A program made the position numbers and the translations under genes. Shown piece by piece: positions 37,001-47,679 of a stretch of DNA of 64,000 bases. The stretch's first letter is position 1; the number at the start of each line of letters is the position of its first letter. The stretch comes from Ilyonectria destructans (Eukaryota > Ascomycota > Sordariomycetes > Hypocreales > Nectriaceae). The stretch lies in NCBI GenBank assembly GCA_020740775.1, contig JAHEWK010000002.1, forward strand, positions 3,658,001 through 3,722,000, read 5' to 3'. The notes under the pieces were generated by a model that saw nothing but the letters and a program-made list of their open reading frames with translations, was not told the origin of the DNA and made no database searches.

Positions 37001-37952
37001 GTACCTCGCTCAACCTCACCTTGCGCTCGCGCCCGCCCGCCCTGCGGCCACTGCGACCACTACCGCTGTAGTCCGTTCCGCTACCGCTACCGCTGCAACT
37101 ACCGCCGCGGTTTCGCCTTGGCTGGCGCTGGTGTGCTGCGCCGTACATTAACTACGGCGCCCCCCTTCCTGCACCCCATCTCCCTCCCTACGCCGGGACA
37201 CTTCACCTCGCACCACACCCGCCCGCTGCGACTCTGTCGCGCTCACGCACACTCACACCCTCTGCACTCTGCCACGCCCACTCTCCCACGCTTCTCACGC
37301 CCTCATCCCGCGCTACTTCTTTCCCATCGCCTCTCCATCATCGCCCTCAAGCCAGCGTCGTCCTGCCAGTCTGCCGCAGTATTTCTACCCTCAATTCTCT
37401 TGATCGGCCGTTGCACCTCAACTCTTCGCGCTTGCTCGCCTTGGATACCGACTGACGCTGCCTCACCTCGTCATATCCCGCCGTCGTACGCCCGTCCGAC
37501 TCCGAATCTCGCCGCGTTCGGATCACGTTCCTCGTCGCTCACTCACTCCGGTACTTTAGTTCGCCCTGTCGCATTTCTCCTGGCGACCCCTCTGCGACAC
37601 TGCGACTTTGCGACTCCAGCTATAACCGCGACCTTGGCACTGATCGCGACACTCGCAATTGCGACCAAACCCCCAGTCCTCAGATCTTCACGATCGTCGC
37701 ATTCGGCCCCAGATCCTCTTGATCCAGCGAATTAGGTCTCGTCCCAACGCATGCACCCCATCACTGGGTAACGACCGCCAGCCAGAGTGCACCACCAGCA
37801 GGCGCATCGACAGTCGCGTTGCTGACTGCTCAACATTCCAACCGCGCAATCCCTTACCCGACCTCAACCACCTCGACGGCCCGGCTACCACTACGACGTC
37901 CACCGTAACAACCTCGCCCGCCACCGCTACCACCGCCACCGCCTTCGGCGCC
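34000..37952 (+). promoter_or_regulatory. Pyrimidine- and repeat-rich upstream region of the Whi3-like gene
   Basis: The plus strand carries a chain of short tandem repeats: CTCTGCAG units at about 34736-34778, CATCAxCAT/AACATCAT units at about 36010-36070, GACCCAGCG units around 36225-36320, GGGCTCCA units around 36375-36395 and TGCGCC/TGCGTC units at about 36465-36510. A C/T-rich leader runs from about 36590 to the start codon at 37953. Long frames through it (35178-35756, 36192-36986, 36995-37735) encode low-complexity Ser/Pro/Arg-rich sequence and are not accepted as genes. The tract probably includes the promoter and a long, possibly intron-containing leader. Confidence 0.45.
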
Positions 37953-39533
37953 ATGGCCACGCCGGGTTTCCTACCCCCTACGCACGCCCTCCGATCTGTC
38001 ATGCCCGCCCCAGCTCACTACCCTCCAAGCATGCTGTTCGATCGCGAAGCCGCAAAGCCCGTCGGCACCCCCTTCTCCCACTCTCCCTCACCCATGGTTC
38101 GCGTCTTGATCCGTCGCCTACCCTTGAACACCTCGGAGGAGTCTCTGCGACTCATGGTTGTCTGGTCCCAGGAACTGGCCGACGTTGAGCTACTGCCCGT
38201 CGATCAGTCTGAGGATGCGGGCTTCCGATCCGCAGTCTTGAGATTCCGAACCATGGGAGGTGCGCGCGAAGCCAAGAACATGCTCGACGGCCGCTCCAAC
38301 ATCTCGAACGATGCCGAGATGATTGTCGAGATTCTCTCCAGCAGTCCCGTCTCAGCACGTCGTTATCCTACCGACTCCGTGTCGGCCAACCCGTCCAGTT
38401 CCGCCTCGTCAACCGCTTCTTCTGGGCCTGGGTCTCGACAGGCCTCCCGGTTCAATGCTGCCTTTCAATCGCTTGAGAACATGTCCCCGCCAGCAAATGG
38501 ATCATATCCCGGCCACGAACTGCCGAACCCTGACATGAGTGCCCATTATCAGAACCTCTTCTCTCCGCAGTCACCCATCGGCAATTATCTCTCTGAGCCC
38601 CAGAGGATATCCGGAAAGTCGCTCATTGCCAACGATTCTACCGACGACGACGAGACTAGCGATCTGTTGAAAGACCCGGTTGCCTACGCCGAACACGGGG
38701 CAACGAGCCAGAGACGAGCAACCGCGCCCCAGATCCCCATCAGTAGAATGGCTGGTCTAAGCCTGAACACCAACAACCAACCGCAACCAGGGTCTTCATC
38801 GCTGCCGCCATATATCACCGCCATGTCGGCGCACCCCGGCCCCATGTCCCCAATGAATGGATCAAGCCCTGGTGTTGCTTACCCGATGAGCAACCAGCCC
38901 TACCAGCGACACAACTTCCCACCCGTCAACCCCGCCGACCAGAACCCGCCCTGCAATACGCTCTACGTGGGCAATCTGCCGATCGACACTTCAGAGGAGG
39001 AGCTCAAAGCCATGTTTTCCAAACAGCGAGGCTACAAGCGTCTTTGCTTCCGTACCAAGCAGAATGGGCCCATGTGTTTTGTTGAGTTTGAGGATGTGTC
39101 ATTTGCGACTAAGGCGCTACATGAGCTTTATGGGCAGCTCTTGCACAATAGCGTGAAAGGCGGCATTCGACTAAGCTTCTCCAAGAACCCTCTGGGAGTC
39201 AGATCCGGGCAGACTCCTGGACAAAGCAATTCAGCCACCCTTGCAGGCATGAATGGCATAATGGCTGCGGCAGCCAACGGATTCGCAACGGCCAATGGTC
39301 CTCCTCCTGGACTCTCAGCCCCTCCTGGTCTCGGATCTGGCCGTGGAAACTACCATGGGCCATCGCCCTTGAATGCTGGGCATGGCCATCATTACGCCGT
39401 TGCCACCTTCCCAGGGGCCGCGAACAACGGCTGGGGCGGGCCTGTGTATGGCGGCCAGATGGCGGCACCCCCAAATGGAGTTCTCAATAACGCACCAGCA
39501 AGCTTTCTTCCTCCACATATGATGGGGAGGTAA
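37953..39533 (+). CDS. whi3: Whi3-like RNA-binding protein with two RRMs
   Basis: Whi3-type proteins bind cell-cycle and polarity mRNAs in the cytoplasm and help time division and nuclear cycling; the assignment here is by resemblance. The 526-aa product has a degenerate first RRM at about residues 48-135 (RVLIRRLP, later AVLRFRT). A Ser/Pro/Asn-rich linker follows. A well-formed second RRM starts near residue 334 with RNP2 LYVGNLP and RNP1-like PMCFVEFED, closing in [13 protein letters not shown] near 404-416, the pattern seen in Whi3. The C-terminus is Gly/Ala/Asn/Pro-rich and likely disordered. The start at 37953 has a strong context (GCCATGG); the frame stays open to 37659, but that part is leader-like. 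The stop codon overlaps a perfect donor, GTAAGT at 39530-39535, so a further downstream exon is possible. Confidence 0.8.
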   Translation: MATPGFLPPTHALRSVMPAPAHYPPSMLFDREAAKPVGTPFSHSPSPMVRVLIRRLPLNTSEESLRLMVVWSQELADVELLPVDQSEDAGFRSAVLRFRTMGGAREAKNMLDGRSNISNDAEMIVEILSSSPVSARRYPTDSVSANPSSSASSTASSGPGSRQASRFNAAFQSLENMSPPANGSYPGHELPNPDMSAHYQNLFSPQSPIGNYLSEPQRISGKSLIANDSTDDDETSDLLKDPVAYAEHGATSQRRATAPQIPISRMAGLSLNTNNQPQPGSSSLPPYITAMSAHPGPMSPMNGSSPGVAYPMSNQPYQRHNFPPVNPADQNPPCNTLYVGNLPIDTSEEELKAMFSKQRGYKRLCFRTKQNGPMCFVEFEDVSFATKALHELYGQLLHNSVKGGIRLSFSKNPLGVRSGQTPGQSNSATLAGMNGIMAAAANGFATANGPPPGLSAPPGLGSGRGNYHGPSPLNAGHGHHYAVATFPGAANNGWGGPVYGGQMAAPPNGVLNNAPASFLPPHMMGR

Positions 39534-42500
39534 GTAGTTGAAAGGTTCGTTGCGGGAAACATCCAACATGGAGCACCTACGCATTTCGAATTTCAACGAC
39601 TCTTTTTTTTTCTTTCACGTGTGGTACTTGGCCACGCCAATGAATCACACATTTTATGTTAAGCAACAGCTAGATCCTTTAGTGTTTTCTTTTCGGCTTT
39701 AAGTTGGACTTTATACCTGGATGATTCCCCTCTACGTTTTAGGACAAGGCCTGAGAATTTGGGACCTCTGCAAGGTCAGGAGTCTGTCTCGGTCAGATCC
39801 GGATGGCTCGACTAGGTCATTGGGATATTGATCTTTTGTTTGTTTTGGATTGATTGGGTTTCCTTTTTTCTTTTTGGTTAGCATTTTTTGGTCGCATCGA
39901 GCATGGCGCGCGGTTGGTCCGGATGGTTGGCATTTGGCTCGGGCGTCATACAATCACTCTCATACCATTTGTTCACATCATGATGTCTGCAGGGATTGGA
40001 CACTTTGGCCGGATCTTTTGAGCAGGAGTTTTGGGATTAATCACTCAGCATCTGCAAGGAATTCGGTCGAACCACGAACTGAAGGCCCTGGCGTCCAAGG
40101 TCACGAAAGAAATCCTGGGCAATCCACATCGCTGATAGGCAGGCGAAGTTCTTGTTCGTCTTCCTATCTAACCACTTACTTTTCGGTAATCGTACTACAC
40201 CCGCATTGGAAAAAGACGGATGAAAAGCAAAGACGGAAAACTTTTACAAAAAAAACGGTAGCGGGAGAGAAAATGAGGATGACTTTGGCGCGAAGAACAG
40301 CACCGAGAACGGGCACAAGGTTGGAACAGTCACTTTTTGGCGACGATTATATGGACCTGGCATTTGTGTCAAAGCTGGGAGTTCTCTAGGACGACAAGGA
40401 TATTTTTAGGGTGGGTTGGAGCATGGGAAGAAACAGGGGCGGCCGTTCCGCACCGCATCGCATTCGACGGAAGGAGCATCGGAATGGATACACACGAGGA
40501 CACGGGTTAACGAACGCATGCCAACACATACCCCCTGGCATAGGAGCAAATAGCGTCTGCATTGTCTGGTTTTTCGCATCTAACCAGCCACCACACCCGG
40601 CATCGCATCACACTCTGGGAGACGTTGATAGCCTGGTTCTGGGTATGTTGGACACTCGCGGCCTATGGGTGTATAGGCCATGTTCAACCATTGGTTTGGG
40701 TACTTGTGGGTTCAATTGGTGTCGTCTATGGAGGGAATAGGATGGGTCTGACTGGGTTGTACCTTGGTTTCTTGTTCAACAGCGGCTTGAAGGGGTCGCA
40801 ACTTTGGAAATGGTATTGGGCATGGCGTTTTCTACTACTCTTCTCTTGTCGCAGTGCTGTTTTGCGATTTGTATGGACTTTTGATGTTTCATCGCATGAG
40901 GAATTTTTCTAAGCATATGTTTCGTCAGCGACTACAGGTTCCCTCTGTCGTTAAAGGAAGTCAATATGTGTCTACCGTGTATTGCCGTGTCCTTGTTTTC
41001 ATTGTTGTAGCGCATGGTAGCGTTAGATGCATCAAGACGCAGTTGCTGCATGGGAGCTTCCGTTTCAATGTAACGTGTTTGAAAGCCGGCCGCATCTTGG
41101 AAGATCCTCACATCGATCGAAGCATGTGAAGATTTACGAGGGTACCGGCTAATGCAAGTCATGCTCGGCGTGGCTAGCTATCTAACAGTTAGAGCGCACT
41201 GGTGGTTACACAGCCATCAGGTTCAAGATGACGACGCACACCGGGACGGCGCAGGTGATTCCTCTGGGACTTGGCAAAAGGACGTTATCACGCTGTGGAT
41301 TTGCATGTGGTGACATGTTGGTTAAAAGGTGGTGGATGGTGACGGGACGGGATACCCACGGGCCGGTCCCCCCAGACTGGTAGGCAGGGGAGGGTTAGGC
41401 AAGGTGACTGAGGGTGGATGCGAACGTCTCTGGTACGACGTATTTACCCGCGAAGGAATGAGAGATGGCAGCTGAAGTGGTGTTTTGGTGTTTGGTGTGG
41501 GCGTATCTGTGTGTGGAGTGTGTGTGTGGGTGTGGGCAGTGGGTAGCATGGGAGATTGTGGACTGCATGCATCATGTGGGAAGCTGGGAATATGGGAACA
41601 ATGGGGAATCTGAGGGATATGAGACGATGAGAGGAAGAAAGATAGCGCCAGCGTTGAAAGCGGAAAGCGGAAAGCTGGTGTGGAGGGGGGCTTAACACAG
41701 CGGCGGCTATACCCTCCCTCTCCCAGGCCCCCCGATTTCCAGGTCGAGACTGCTGCAGCAGGGCAAAGAACCAGGGGTGGCGATTGGTAATGGGCTTTGT
41801 GCCCAGCCAAGGTGGAGCTGCGTAAGGTAGGTAGCGTTTTGGCTGTCAAGAGCCACTCCCTGGGGTTGTGGTTCAAGGAGAAGCAAAGAGGAGGCTCACA
41901 ATGGATGGATGGGGCGGCGCGGGAGCGAGTTGGTTGGGGGCGAGAGGAAGGATGAAGGGAAAGGGCGGCAACGGGGAGATGGATGAGACGTAGGTGGATG
42001 AGACGTAGATGGATAAGCCAACGAGCAAGATAATCATATCCACCCCGCGCGCGCGTGAGGCCATGATGATGCCACCGGCTGGTGAAGTTGGCTGCGTCTA
42101 AGTGGAGGAGCGGTGCAGCTGCGGTGGCGATGAGTTAAACTAGTTGGCGACAAGAGAGAAGTTGTCGCCTTGCACGCCGAGGCGAGATCCAATAGGGGGC
42201 GTGCTCCGGGAGGGGGAGGTTGAAGATGGAGAGCTGTGACGAAGATATGATTTCACGGCCCTCTAAGCCTCGGTAGTGCTCCAGGTACGTGCAGTAGTAG
42301 ACGCCCAGAAGGGCTACTTGAGTGCCAAGGACAGGGCTTGATTGGTAGCGAGCCTCGTGATAGTTGCTTCTATCTTGTGACCTTTTGTAGCAAACAGCAG
42401 TAGTAGGCTTGACGCGGTGGAGGGGATAGTGTCACGTTTGTTTCTCAATTTACGGGAGTGGTTAGAGAAGATGGTCTGTTTTGGAGTAGACACTCGATGC

Positions 42501-42749
42501 TGGTTTAGGTCAAATTAAATGGTCCAAATCAAGACGTCCATCAACACCTGCTACTTTCCAACTTACATAAAGATGATGTAGTTTAATCTCTGCTTTCACA
42601 TAGCTCCCTGTCGAAGGGACAATCCGGCTGGCTCTGGAGTTGGTTATCATTGCCGGCGACATCATATTTAGTAAAAGACACCAGTTGCGTCTAAGCGCCT
42701 ACGTAAAAGGAAACATCCATATACACATATTATTCCAACTAGATTTCAT
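39534..42749. other. Intergenic between convergent genes
   Basis: 3' regions of the Whi3-like gene (+) and the Zn2Cys6 regulator gene (-). No supportable gene is present. Frames at 39850-40389 and 40562-40912 (plus) and 41322-41876 (minus) have no family resemblance. A short tandem duplication of a GATGAGACGTAGRTGGAT unit lies at about 41982-42014. Confidence 0.5.
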
Positions 42750-44883
42750 TCATCTATCTTTCGATTCATCCTTGGCCCATCCCATCGTCATCGTTGCCCA
42801 CAAGTCGTGGAACACAGCCTGCTGGCCGTCGACTGCCGGAACCGACGATGGCATCGAGCCGCTGAGGTCAAAGTTATCCCCCCACGCCGAGATGAAGGGC
42901 TCCATGGTGTTATCGAACATCGGGCAGCCGTGCGTGCTCCTGTCCGCGGCCTTGGCGTGCAACTCGAGCCGGCGGTCGTACTTGGCCTTGACCACGCGCA
43001 GCACCACGCGGCTGGCCGACAGCACGTCCACGCGCGTGTTGACAGAAGTCAAATCTACCCCGTCGCACATGTGCTCCAGGAACTTGTCGAAGCAGAGCTC
43101 GCTCCGCGCCCAGGCGTCGTCCCAGTCCGGAAGCTCGGGCATGGCGAAGGACAGGCGGACGCCGAGGATGACAGAGAGGACCACCTTGCTCCATTCGATG
43201 ACGGTGAAGGAGAGGAAGGCCGACGGGCCGAGGCCGGCGACGTGTTGGAAGAGCTCCTTGAGGTTCTCGACGCATAGACGGAGTTTGGGCGTCGTGGGAT
43301 GGACGAAGCCTGGGGGCGCCGTCTTGGAGCGGCCGATCCGTATGAGACAGCCGCCGTTGAGATAGATGTTGAAGAATTTTTGTGATATTTTTACCGCCAC
43401 TACGAGCCATTAGCTTGTGTATAAATAGTTTGGGCCAGTTACTCGTACCAGAGCTAGCAAGATGGGGTAGCATGTTTTGTCGAAGCTCGCGATTCTGCAA
43501 CTCCAGGCCGAGGAGAACCAGCTCGCTCTGTTGCTGGCTCGTCCCATTATTCTCGTGGATCGCTTGGTTCGCCGCGTTGGTATAACTAGCCAGTCGCACC
43601 AGGTACGTCAAGGCATAGTCGCCGTCGACCTCGGCACAACGATGCAAGATGTCGCAACACGCGGCCGTCCAGCCGGTATAGGGCGCGACGAGGTCATCCA
43701 TCTTCTTCCACGCGGTCATGAAGCTGAAATCAGAATAAGTAACACAATCTGGGACGACTGAGGGATAACGTACTGTGAGACGGCGTAGTACCAGGCCAGA
43801 TAGGTGCGGATCTTCTCAATTTGGTCGCTCGGTGCGTTGGGGCTGCTGGGATCCGGCATCTCCTGGTCCAGCTCGAGATCGCGGGTGAGGTCTCCTGCCA
43901 TGCGGACATACTGGAAGGCCTGCTTGCTTTTGGGCCGGAGGTGAAAGGGATACCTAAAGTTATCAGCACGCTGGTCCCAGCAAGATTATAACAAACGCCT
44001 GCATACCAGGCGCAGTAGATGAGCATGCCCTGCAGCAACTCTAGGCTTCTCTCTCCACCGGCCACGAATTTGAGACCCAGCACCTTGCGAAACTCTTCAT
44101 CATAAAGCGTGTGTCCCTGCAAGGTCCGTGACCCCGACGCCGAAGCGAGAATCGCCAACAGGACAAAGGGCCGCGTGGCAGCGAGGCTGGCAACGGTCTC
44201 CTCGGGCTTGAGCACGATGCACGGGAAGTGAAGCAGCATCCCGCGGAACGATGCCAGCAGAGACGTGGCCGAGTCGACGTTGAACTGGGGCTTTGCGTGC
44301 AGCGACTGAATGGAGTGGCTTTGGGTAGACGGCGGAGTTGGGAAGCCGTTCATGTGCGCGGGCGACGAGGCGAAGGACTCCGACTCCGGCGCCGGCGGGA
44401 ACATGGCGTCGATGATGTGCTCGTGGCTGTCCCGCAGCGCGTCGAAGTTCTCGTCGACGTCGTGCGGCGTCGGCACGTCAAAGTCGATGGTGAAGGTCTT
44501 GGATGGGCCCGGTGCTGGCGGAGGTTGGTGTTGTTGATGCGGCCCATCGATGACACTGATATATATGTCCCCGGTCAGCAGGATAGTCCCTTGGTTACGC
44601 GGTGCGAGAAGCCACTTGGACGTACAATTTTCTCCTCCGGCGAGTGCGCGGGCCCGTCCGCGAGATGCATTCTTTCTTGGAGTCGAGACACCTAGAACCA
44701 AGGCCGTCAGTCAGTCTTGACAATCGGGCACGGGAGCTCCTCGTACTTGCGACACACGCCCGGCTGCTCGCTGGGCTCGCACTTGATCTTGGTCGCCCGG
44801 CACGCCTCGCACGCCGTCGAGATCCTCTTGCGCGCGCCGCTGCTGCTGGGCTCGCGGGGAGGGGAGACGCGGTCCACGTCCAT
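42750..44883 (-). CDS. Zn(II)2Cys6 fungal transcription factor
   Basis: Nuclear DNA-binding regulator of the Gal4 type; targets are unknown. Six exons join in frame to 618 aa: 44883-44747, 44691-44626, 44555-44007, 43953-43774, 43723-43449 and 43399-42750, with introns of 49-70 nt, several with clear CTGAC/CTGAT branch sites. The binuclear cluster is complete: Cys25, Cys28, Cys35, Cys44, Cys47 and Cys54, in the pattern C-x2-C-x6-C-x8-C-x2-C-x6-C. An intron splits the codon just before Cys47. A basic linker (RTRRRRKF) follows, then an acidic/Pro-rich stretch and a helical middle region containing LLQGMLIYCAWYPF and AGDLTRDLEL, typical of the regulatory domain of this class. The reading across intron 1 is what proves the cluster. 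The regulator stands alone, with no obvious target cluster beside it; a degenerate PD-(D/E)XK gene lies divergently upstream. Confidence 0.87.
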
Positions 44884-45531
44884 GGCGGATGCGCGCGCAA
44901 CGGCCGAGGTTTGGGTTGACTTGGTGATGCTAAACAGACCTCACAGGGCTGCACGAGGCGGCGTAGAACAAACGCTGCTAGGGTCCGAGGGTCCAGGGAT
45001 CAGGGGTCCAGGGTCTCAAGATCTACTCTGCAGAAGTCCGAAGCCTGCGCAGAGCCCAAAATTGCGCATCGTGACCGGGTCGGCGGCGGAGGTTTACATA
45101 GCACAGGGGGACGTTCCATAGGGCTCCATCCGGGCCAAAGACGTCCCGATGCGGGCTCCATATCGCCGGCGCGCTTCGGAACTTAACCCCGTCACAAGCA
45201 AGCCTGCCGGCCGCCGCCACTCCACTCCGCCGAGGGGAACTAAGTGCTTGCAGGAGATGTCTAAGCTGACTGCTTTATTTTTCATTTTCTAGAAGAATCT
45301 GCCACCTAGAGCCTGAGAGATGAATAATGGCTGGGGCAGGAGATTTGACAGCTTTCTAAGGTAGAGAGGTACGTACCGGCTGTACAGTGTAGCACAGTAC
45401 CTACCTATGTGGCCAGCGTCTTTCAATGTCTGATGAGCCCCTTAAGCCTTTATTTAGTTCGCTGTCCAGATACTACCTATTGAAGTTGTCAAACTTCCTG
45501 CGCCAGCGCGAAAACCTTCAGTTCCTTCGGA
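44884..45531. other. Divergent intergenic region with GGTACGTACC motifs
   Basis: Shared upstream region of the Zn2Cys6 regulator (-) and the PD-(D/E)XK pseudogene (+). It contains a palindromic GGTACGTACC at about 45370-45379, CTACCTA words at about 45402-45409 and again near 45474, and a GGTCCAGGG-type repeat at about 44985-45015. No coding frame was recognised. Confidence 0.5.
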
Positions 45532-46832
45532 ATGCACCCTGATGCGATTCACGCGTGGATCCATACCATTGTGATAACGAGCCCGCCCCATGATCCCGCT
45601 TTCCCAACCGAGACCCCGAGACGAATCCTAACGGACATTGACGACGCATCGCTGAACAAGGCCAAGTGCAGATCCATCAGATATTCCGTGTCGAGTCCGT
45701 CGATGCAATGCAGGAAGATGGCTGACTTGTTAACCCTTGATCGACCAGTGCGTTTTAAAAAGGAGATGGACATGCGAGCCGCGCTTCCATCTGATGTCCA
45801 GGATCTTTACGATGCACTCGTCCTGGCAGAGCACGGCGAGGGGATTCTACCACCCACTCTTGCTGATGTCCCGGGCATGAATCTCAGTGATATTCGTCCG
45901 TACATGTAGCAGCAGGCGGACAAAGCGATCAACACTCAGAGTACTGGAACCAGTGCTCAGCCCTCTGACCGCTCTGTTGCTGATAAACATCGTCGTATCG
46001 TGGAGATTGTCAAGCTCTCCAACGAGTCATCCGACCTGCATCGCTCCGAGGCGGCCTGGAACACCATGGTCCATTATCCACTCCTCTGTGAACTCACCTC
46101 ATTCTCCTCCGTTAGAGTCGAGCCGATAACATCAGCCCAAATCGTCCTAGCCTTTCGTCCTTCCTTCTCCGGCCAGCCTTACGACGATGCCTCATCACAA
46201 AAAACAGGCTCCAGCTTCTCGAACATGGGTAGCGTGTCTGGTTACGACTCCAACGTCCCATCACCGCGGAGAAATGCCACCAAGTCAGTCCATAAGATGG
46301 TTGACTTTGCGCTAATCCTTGCTCCCGACGAGGATCTCGAGACCCTCATTGAAACATTCACCAAGTCCTCCCCCACAGCGACCGTCAACCAAAGAGCGTA
46401 CTACCCCCTCAAATCCCGCCCAGCGCCAGTATTTATTGAAACAAAAACGTCCGCCGGCAATGTTGAAGCAGCAAAATTCCAGCTAGGCGTCTGGACAGCA
46501 GCATGGCATGAAAGTATCCGCAGCATCATGAGGCTTGGTGGCGACGTGGAGCGAATCATCACCCTTCCTATCATCCTGGTTGTAGACGGAGTCTGGACTC
46601 TCATGTTTGCGGTAGATGCGCAGACTGAAATCGTGGGTTTCTCTTGAGCCCTTCTCTCAGTGTTGAGCTGAGTCCCGTCAAGCATATTCTCGATCGAGAC
46701 TTCCGAATCGGCAACAGCAGCACAGTTAACGGGATGTATCAACTCCAAGCTGCTCTCTCTGCAATCATAGTTTGGATTGAGGGTGAGTTCAAGACGTGGA
46801 TTACTCGAGTTCTTCACAAAGCTTTGAGCTAG
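45532..46832 (+). pseudogene. PD-(D/E)XK nuclease-like gene with a premature stop
   Basis: Resembles the PD-(D/E)XK nuclease-like proteins that are numerous in Sordariomycete genomes and whose role is unclear. The frame from the ATG at 45532 runs to 46632 and is broken by one in-frame TAG at 45907-45909 (codon 126), in a poorly conserved linker. After the stop the same frame continues for about 240 codons with the core motifs VDFAL (acidic residue) and FIETK (Glu-x-Lys). The C-terminus is restored by a 50-nt intron, 46633-46682 (donor GTGGGT, acceptor GTCAAG), into exon 46683-46832, whose end (MYQLQ...IEGEFKTWI) fits the family. No intron of acceptable size removes the stop in frame. It is probably a recent pseudogene or null allele, and an AT-rich island follows it. 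Confidence 0.7.
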
Positions 46833-47679
46833 ATCGCGTCGGTTGCCGCCTCTGCGATTATGCCCACGTCCAACATTATCCTAGGCTACAGTCGGGCGCA
46901 GAAAGTTTGCACCTGAATGCCTGGACTAGTATCTTCTGCTGCTTTATGCTAAGATATTCTTAAAGAAATAAGAATAAATAATTCTTATATATTTAATAAA
47001 TAAATAAAATACATAAAAAAAAAGAAATTATATAGGAGTAAAATACTCTGTTTTAATAAATAATAAAGATAAATAGAAATACTTTACCCTAACCCTTACC
47101 TAAACTCTTATACTAGTGATAGACTGTACTCTAATATCACTCATAGGTAGGTTCGCGAGCTAGACGATGCTTGGTGTTGCACTTGGTGCTAAATCACAGC
47201 CTGAACCAAGGCGGCTGGAACGAGCAAAAGACGAGAAAGCCTACCTAAACCCCCGTTGCCAGAAATTAACGGCCGATGCAGCCTAAATCAACCTCTTCAA
47301 CCCACGCAATCAACCGAACGCGATGATGCCTCTGAAGCTCAGGGCATGTGAGTGGTTCCTCGACATCTAGTGGCTTGTTGGTAACAAGACGCTGGCCATC
47401 TATACAGTTCTTCGCATAGGGTCCTGCTCAATGGTCTTCCGGGCACATGCTATAGTCCCTGACATTGCCCGAGACTGGTGGTCACTTTGAGTGTTTGGGC
47501 ATTTAGATCGAGTTGCATCACTGCACCGCGTCGTAGCGATTAGAAGTTGGATCGGACAGATCATCAGCAGTTTCCCGCAAGACTCTCACCATGAAGCATC
47601 TCTATCATTTCCGGGTATTCCTTTTCCACCTATTAATACAAACAACCCACCAGCCTACACTCACTCCCTCAAACACGCC
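46833..47679. other. Intergenic with an AT-rich island
   Basis: No coding frame was recognised. At about 46941-47110 the sequence changes abruptly to very A/T-rich, made of AATAAATA-like words, unlike everything around it. It ends with a CCCTAACCC-like word near 47088. The region beyond is of normal composition and forms the 3' flank of the MYND gene. Confidence 0.6.
46941..47110. repeat. AT-rich low-complexity island, possible RIP-altered relic
   Basis: About 170 bp, overwhelmingly A and T, with TTAATAAATAAATAAAA and similar words and almost no G or C until the edges. Fungal repeat-induced point mutation (C to T in CpA) leaves such islands where transposons once sat; that origin is inference. 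No coding remnant, terminal repeat or target duplication was found. Confidence 0.5.

Noticed and set aside
35178..37735. Several plus-strand frames of 190-265 codons ahead of the Whi3-like gene
   Set aside because: They run through tandem repeats and C/T-rich leader and translate to low-complexity sequence.
37659..37952. An upstream extension of the Whi3-like frame by 98 codons
   Set aside because: Composition is leader-like and the ATG at 37953 has a far better context; an upstream exon remains possible.
40562..40912. A Trp/Leu/Phe-rich plus frame that could pass for a small membrane protein
   Set aside because: Hydrophobicity comes from T/G-rich DNA in the 3' region of the Whi3-like gene; weak start and no family.
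41322..41876. A 184-codon minus-strand frame
   Set aside because: Thr/Pro/His/Ser-rich translation from G/T-rich repeats on the plus strand; no homology recognised.
44595..44954. A 119-codon minus frame over the start of the Zn2Cys6 gene
   Set aside because: It is out of frame with the complete Cys6 cluster, which appears only in the spliced model from 44883.
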